Origin: Candidatus Latescibacterota bacterium | GTDB taxonomy: Bacteria > Krumholzibacteriota > Krumholzibacteriia > Krumholzibacteriales > WJIX01 | Direction of reading: 5' to 3' | NCBI GenBank assembly: GCA_030643145.1 | Contig: DAOWMJ010000081.1 | Coordinates: 1-8,679 of the forward strand | Length of the DNA stretch: 8,679 nucleotides | In this document: one piece after another, positions 6,179 through 8,679 of the stretch | Layout: each line of letters opens with the position of its first letter | How positions within the stretch are numbered: the stretch's first letter is position 1 | Notes under the pieces: model-generated | Seen by the model: only the letters and a program-made list of their open reading frames with translations | What the model was told of the DNA's origin: nothing | The model's database searches: none | Made by a program: the position numbers and the translations under genes

Positions 6179-7348
6179 TTATATAAAAATAGCTTCATTG
6201 TGCCGGCTGGCAAGGAAATCTCTCGTCCACCTGTCAGCTTCGAGCACATCATCAATACTATCAATAGTCTCAAGACGATGCGCTGAAAGCGCTTCCTCTA
6301 TCCAGTCTATTATCGTCAGAAATTCAATCTTTCCTGACAAAAAAGATTCAACAGCGATTTCATCAGCGGCATTGAGAACAGTCGTGGCCGTACCCCCCAT
6401 TCGGGCAGCCTTCATCGCTAAATCAAAAGCCGGAAACCGTTTTTTATCAAATTCTATAAACTCCAGGTTCCCCAAATCTCCAAGTTTCAGTTCCTCCCAT
6501 GGGAATTCCTTTACAACGGGATAATAAAGGGCATTCATAATGGGAAGCTTCATATCGGCTGGCGCCATATGAGCCGACAGTGATCCATCCCTCATGCGAA
6601 CCAGCGAATGCACAATTGACTGAGGATGAATCACAACTCCGATTCTCTCGTAAGGAAATCCAAATAACCAGTGAGCTTCAATAACTTCCAGCCCCTTATT
6701 TAGAAGAAGCGCTGAATCCACAGTGACCTTCTTCCCCATATTCCAGGTTGGGTGACTTAGAACATCCTCTATCGCCACATTCTTTAGAGAGACCGGCTGC
6801 CTGTTGTAAAACGGACCGCCGGAAGCGGTCAATATTATATCTTCTATTTCACTGCTAACACCGGAGAGAAGCCTTAATAACGAAAAATGTTCACTATCAA
6901 CAGGAATTATCCTATCAAGGATATCGGCTGTCTCCCGCTTAAGTATTTCTCCGGCCGTAACGAGTGTCTCCTTATTAGCAAGCGCTACTTTACTCCCAGC
7001 TTCCAACGAAACAAAGGTAGGAACAAGTCCTGAAATCCCCACCATGGCATTAACCACAATGTCAGCTGAAGCCTCTGACAATAACTCTGTTATTCCCTCC
7101 TGTCCGTATCCGGCAGCGCGTTCTTTCAAGTGTGAATCATTCTTGACAAGCGTCGCAAGCGCTTTTTCACTCCCAAGCGCGAAAGCTGCTTGTTTGAAAA
7201 GAGAAAGCTGCTTCTCAAACTCTTGCACATTGCTGCCCGCGACCAGACCGACAACTTCAAATTCATTGTCAGGCTGGCTTCTTATTACCCCAACAGTCGC
7301 CCTACCTATTGAGCCGGTCGATCCAAGTATAACCACAGTTTTCAACAC
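6179..7348 (-). CDS. dxr: 1-deoxy-D-xylulose 5-phosphate reductoisomerase
   Basis: 389 residues, normal for the family. This cytoplasmic enzyme rearranges and reduces 1-deoxy-D-xylulose 5-phosphate to 2-C-methyl-D-erythritol 4-phosphate with NADPH, the first committed step of the MEP isoprenoid pathway and the target of fosmidomycin. The NADPH-binding loop GSTGSIG is at residues 9-15 and ALANKE at 122-127. The metal ligands are Asp151, Glu153 (in PVDSEH) and Glu221, and substrate contacts are Ser176 (ASGGPF), His199, Ser212, Asn217 and Lys218. The flexible lid HPTWNMGKK (199-207) keeps its conserved Trp202 and Met204. Small departures from the usual text are SEHFSLL, VDSALLLNKGLE and MAPADMKLP; none hits a ligand. 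The start is GTG at 7348 or TTG at 7345: AGGA at 7356-7353 is 4 nt from the first and 7 nt from the second. The gene lies 11 bp after cdsA and 10 bp before rseP, consistent with co-transcription. Its product ultimately supplies the isopentenyl units used by UppS. Confidence 0.97.
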   Translation of the reverse strand: MLKTVVILGSTGSIGRATVGVIRSQPDNEFEVVGLVAGSNVQEFEKQLSLFKQAAFALGSEKALATLVKNDSHLKERAAGYGQEGITELLSEASADIVVNAMVGISGLVPTFVSLEAGSKVALANKETLVTAGEILKRETADILDRIIPVDSEHFSLLRLLSGVSSEIEDIILTASGGPFYNRQPVSLKNVAIEDVLSHPTWNMGKKVTVDSALLLNKGLEVIEAHWLFGFPYERIGVVIHPQSIVHSLVRMRDGSLSAHMAPADMKLPIMNALYYPVVKEFPWEELKLGDLGNLEFIEFDKKRFPAFDLAMKAARMGGTATTVLNAADEIAVESFLSGKIEFLTIIDWIEEALSAHRLETIDSIDDVLEADRWTRDFLASRHNEAIFI

Positions 7349-7359
7349 TATATCCTATC

Positions 7360-8241
7360 TTAGCCATCGATTATAAAATATTTTAAAATATAGTATATTA
7401 CGGGAGCATTAAACAGAATAGAATCGAAGCGGTCGAGAACTCCTCCATGACCCGGAATAGTATTCGACGAGTCTTTTATTCTAACATCTCTTTTTATCAT
7501 CGATTCCACAAGATCACCAAGTTGGCCAAATACGGAAGCGACAAGAGCCAGTCCAACAGCTTCCCATATATTCAAAAATGAAAAAATATATTCTCTGGCA
7601 ACCAGAATTCCGATTATTGAAAGCAGTATTCCGCCAATCGCTCCTTCAACTGTCTTGCCGGGTGATATGCTGGGAAATAACTTATGCTTTCCAGCTATCA
7701 TTCCAACCGTATAGGCGCCTGTGTCGTAACACCAGGTTAATATAAAAACCATAATAACAAAAAGAAAACCACTTCCGTAATCAAGATTTATCAGAATTGG
7801 TAATTCTCTCAGCCTTACGAGAAAACTTCCCAGCCAACCGACATACAATATTCCGAAAAGTGTTATTGAAATATGATAAAGCGCAAATCCCCTTTTTCTC
7901 CTGACAAGTTCACTTATCATAATAGCTAGAAAAATAACAACAAAAAAAAGATTGGTATACCTTCCACTAAAAAAGAATATATATAGCGGAAGCAAAGTGC
8001 CGCCTGATATTCCAATAAATTTAAAAGGTTTAAGACCCTTGGGTTCCACCATCCTGAAAAATTCCCAGAGACCGGCAAGAATCAGCATAGTTACCAGAGT
8101 AAGAAAATATACACCCCCTCTTCTGGCTATTACCACTATACATGGGACAAAAATTACCGCAATAATAACTCTTTTTATTATCGACCGTATTTTCCCTGAG
8201 TGATCGGGGCTATTCTGTTTTGTTTTCTCATTTTCAGACAT
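7360..8241 (-). CDS. cdsA: phosphatidate cytidylyltransferase (CDP-diacylglycerol synthase)
   Basis: 293 residues. An integral inner-membrane enzyme that converts phosphatidic acid and CTP to CDP-diacylglycerol, the branch point for phosphatidylethanolamine, phosphatidylglycerol and cardiolipin. The family signature is complete at residues 247-273: S-x-x-K-R near 247-251, Lys256-Asp257, then the PGHGG block (263-267) and DRFDS (270-274). Supporting conserved pieces are Asp173 in WCYDTGAY, the SPGKTVEG block at 193-200 and GDLVES at 242-247. About seven to eight hydrophobic segments are visible (for example 24-39, 44-61, 76-91, 98-110, 158-171, 201-214, 227-240, 277-290). The first 20 residues are hydrophilic and slightly longer than usual. 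The gene begins 6 bp after the uppS stop with only a weak ribosome-binding site (GAG about 10 nt upstream), which suggests translational coupling. Length is close to E. coli CdsA (285). Confidence 0.95.
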   Translation of the reverse strand: MSENEKTKQNSPDHSGKIRSIIKRVIIAVIFVPCIVVIARRGGVYFLTLVTMLILAGLWEFFRMVEPKGLKPFKFIGISGGTLLPLYIFFFSGRYTNLFFVVIFLAIMISELVRRKRGFALYHISITLFGILYVGWLGSFLVRLRELPILINLDYGSGFLFVIMVFILTWCYDTGAYTVGMIAGKHKLFPSISPGKTVEGAIGGILLSIIGILVAREYIFSFLNIWEAVGLALVASVFGQLGDLVESMIKRDVRIKDSSNTIPGHGGVLDRFDSILFNAPVIYYILKYFIIDG

Positions 8242-8247
8242 AATAGA

Positions 8248-8679
8248 TTACTCGGTTTCAATTCTCCCAAATCTTCGTTCGCGTCCAAGGTATTTTCGAA
8301 TCGCGCTAATTAATTGTTTTTCTCTAAAGTCCGGCCAGAATAGGTCGGTTACAACAATCTCGGTGTAGGCAAGTTGCCATAGCAGAAAATTGCTTATTCT
8401 AAATTCACCACCAGTTCTAATAAGAAGGTCGGGGTCACAGAATTGGGGTGAATAGAGATAATCCGAAAAGAGTTTTTCATCAATCGCCTCAATCTCTAGA
8501 TTACCACTCTTTATATCGCTGGCTATCTTTCTTACACTATCAATAATCTCCGCTCTTCCACTGTAACTCAAACAGAGATTTAGAATAGTACCTGTATTTC
8601 CAGAGAGTTTCTTTATTGCATCATCAAGAACTCTTCGAGTAACATCCGGCAACATATCAAGCCTTCCCATAGCCTCTAA
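8248..8679 (-). CDS. uppS: isoprenyl transferase (undecaprenyl diphosphate synthase), C-terminal 143 residues
   Basis: The frame is open to the last base of the window, so the gene is cut by the edge; the internal ATG at 8670 is not the true start. Roughly 100 N-terminal residues are missing, including the catalytic Asp and the HGN region. The enzyme adds cis-isopentenyl units to farnesyl diphosphate to give C55 undecaprenyl diphosphate, precursor of the carrier lipid for peptidoglycan and surface polysaccharides. Numbering from the edge, RTGGEFRISNFLLWQ is at 88-102 and WPDF at 115-118. Arg88, Arg94, Ser96 and Glu107 line up with E. coli Arg194, Arg200, Ser202 and Glu213, which bind isopentenyl diphosphate and magnesium. 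The preceding GNTGTILNLCLSYSGRAEI segment is the standard core strand, with Ser in place of the common Asn of NYGGR. The C-terminus ends soon after RERRFG, as in the family. Product chain length cannot be read from this part. Confidence 0.95.
   Translation of the reverse strand, partial: LEAMGRLDMLPDVTRRVLDDAIKKLSGNTGTILNLCLSYSGRAEIIDSVRKIASDIKSGNLEIEAIDEKLFSDYLYSPQFCDPDLLIRTGGEFRISNFLLWQLAYTEIVVTDLFWPDFREKQLISAIRKYLGRERRFGRIETE

Noticed and set aside
6169..6273. A 35-residue N-terminal extension of rseP
   Set aside because: It overlaps the dxr coding end, and the family starts directly at the first membrane helix. The strong GGAGG is positioned for ATG 6168.
7370..7400. AT-rich run with a perfect TATAAT on the minus strand (7375-7370) just ahead of dxr
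   Set aside because: No -35 match lies at 16-18 bp, and the bases encode the cdsA C-terminus (YYILKYFIIDG), which explains the AT bias. It may be a weak internal promoter but cannot be supported.

Overview
The window is a compact block of cell-envelope genes from a diderm (Gram-negative-type) bacterium. An outer-membrane Omp85 barrel protein, a TamB/AsmA-like protein and a predicted lipoprotein all require an outer membrane. Isoprenoids are made by the MEP (non-mevalonate) route, because dxr is present. Base composition is moderately AT-rich. The phylum cannot be settled from the sequence. The gene order uppS-cdsA-dxr-rseP is widespread in diderm bacteria, but what follows here (a small lipoprotein gene on the opposite strand, then a three-POTRA Omp85 protein and a TamB-like protein) is not the gammaproteobacterial bamA-skp-lpxD series. 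An uncultured diderm lineage outside Proteobacteria is a reasonable guess and no more.

Layout, reading the minus strand from the right-hand end: the C-terminal 60% or so of uppS (8679 to 8248, N-terminus outside the window), cdsA (8241 to 7360), dxr (7348 to 6179) and rseP (6168 to 4801). The gaps between them are only 6, 11 and 10 bp, so this is very probably one operon. A 141-residue predicted lipoprotein gene then lies on the plus strand (4379 to 4804). Its stop codon overlaps the rseP stop by 4 bp and its start is 31 bp from the next minus-strand start. The minus strand resumes with a TamA/BamA-like Omp85 gene (4347 to 2410) and, 15 bp later in the same frame, a TamB-like gene (2394 to 1) that runs off the left edge without its C-terminal domain.

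Functionally the genes cohere. Dxr feeds the isoprenoid pathway, UppS makes the C55 carrier lipid for peptidoglycan and other surface polymers, CdsA makes CDP-diacylglycerol for all phospholipids, RseP-type proteases cut membrane-embedded substrates and often serve envelope stress, and a TamA/TamB pair bridges the periplasm in outer-membrane biogenesis and phospholipid traffic. Carrier-lipid and phospholipid synthesis are thus linked with outer-membrane assembly.

Every gene in the window is intact or merely cut by an edge; no frameshifts were found. There is no gene-free stretch over 300 bases. I saw no RNA gene, CRISPR array, insertion sequence or convincing intrinsic terminator. The best candidate for something new is the lipoprotein gene embedded antisense inside an otherwise co-oriented envelope operon.
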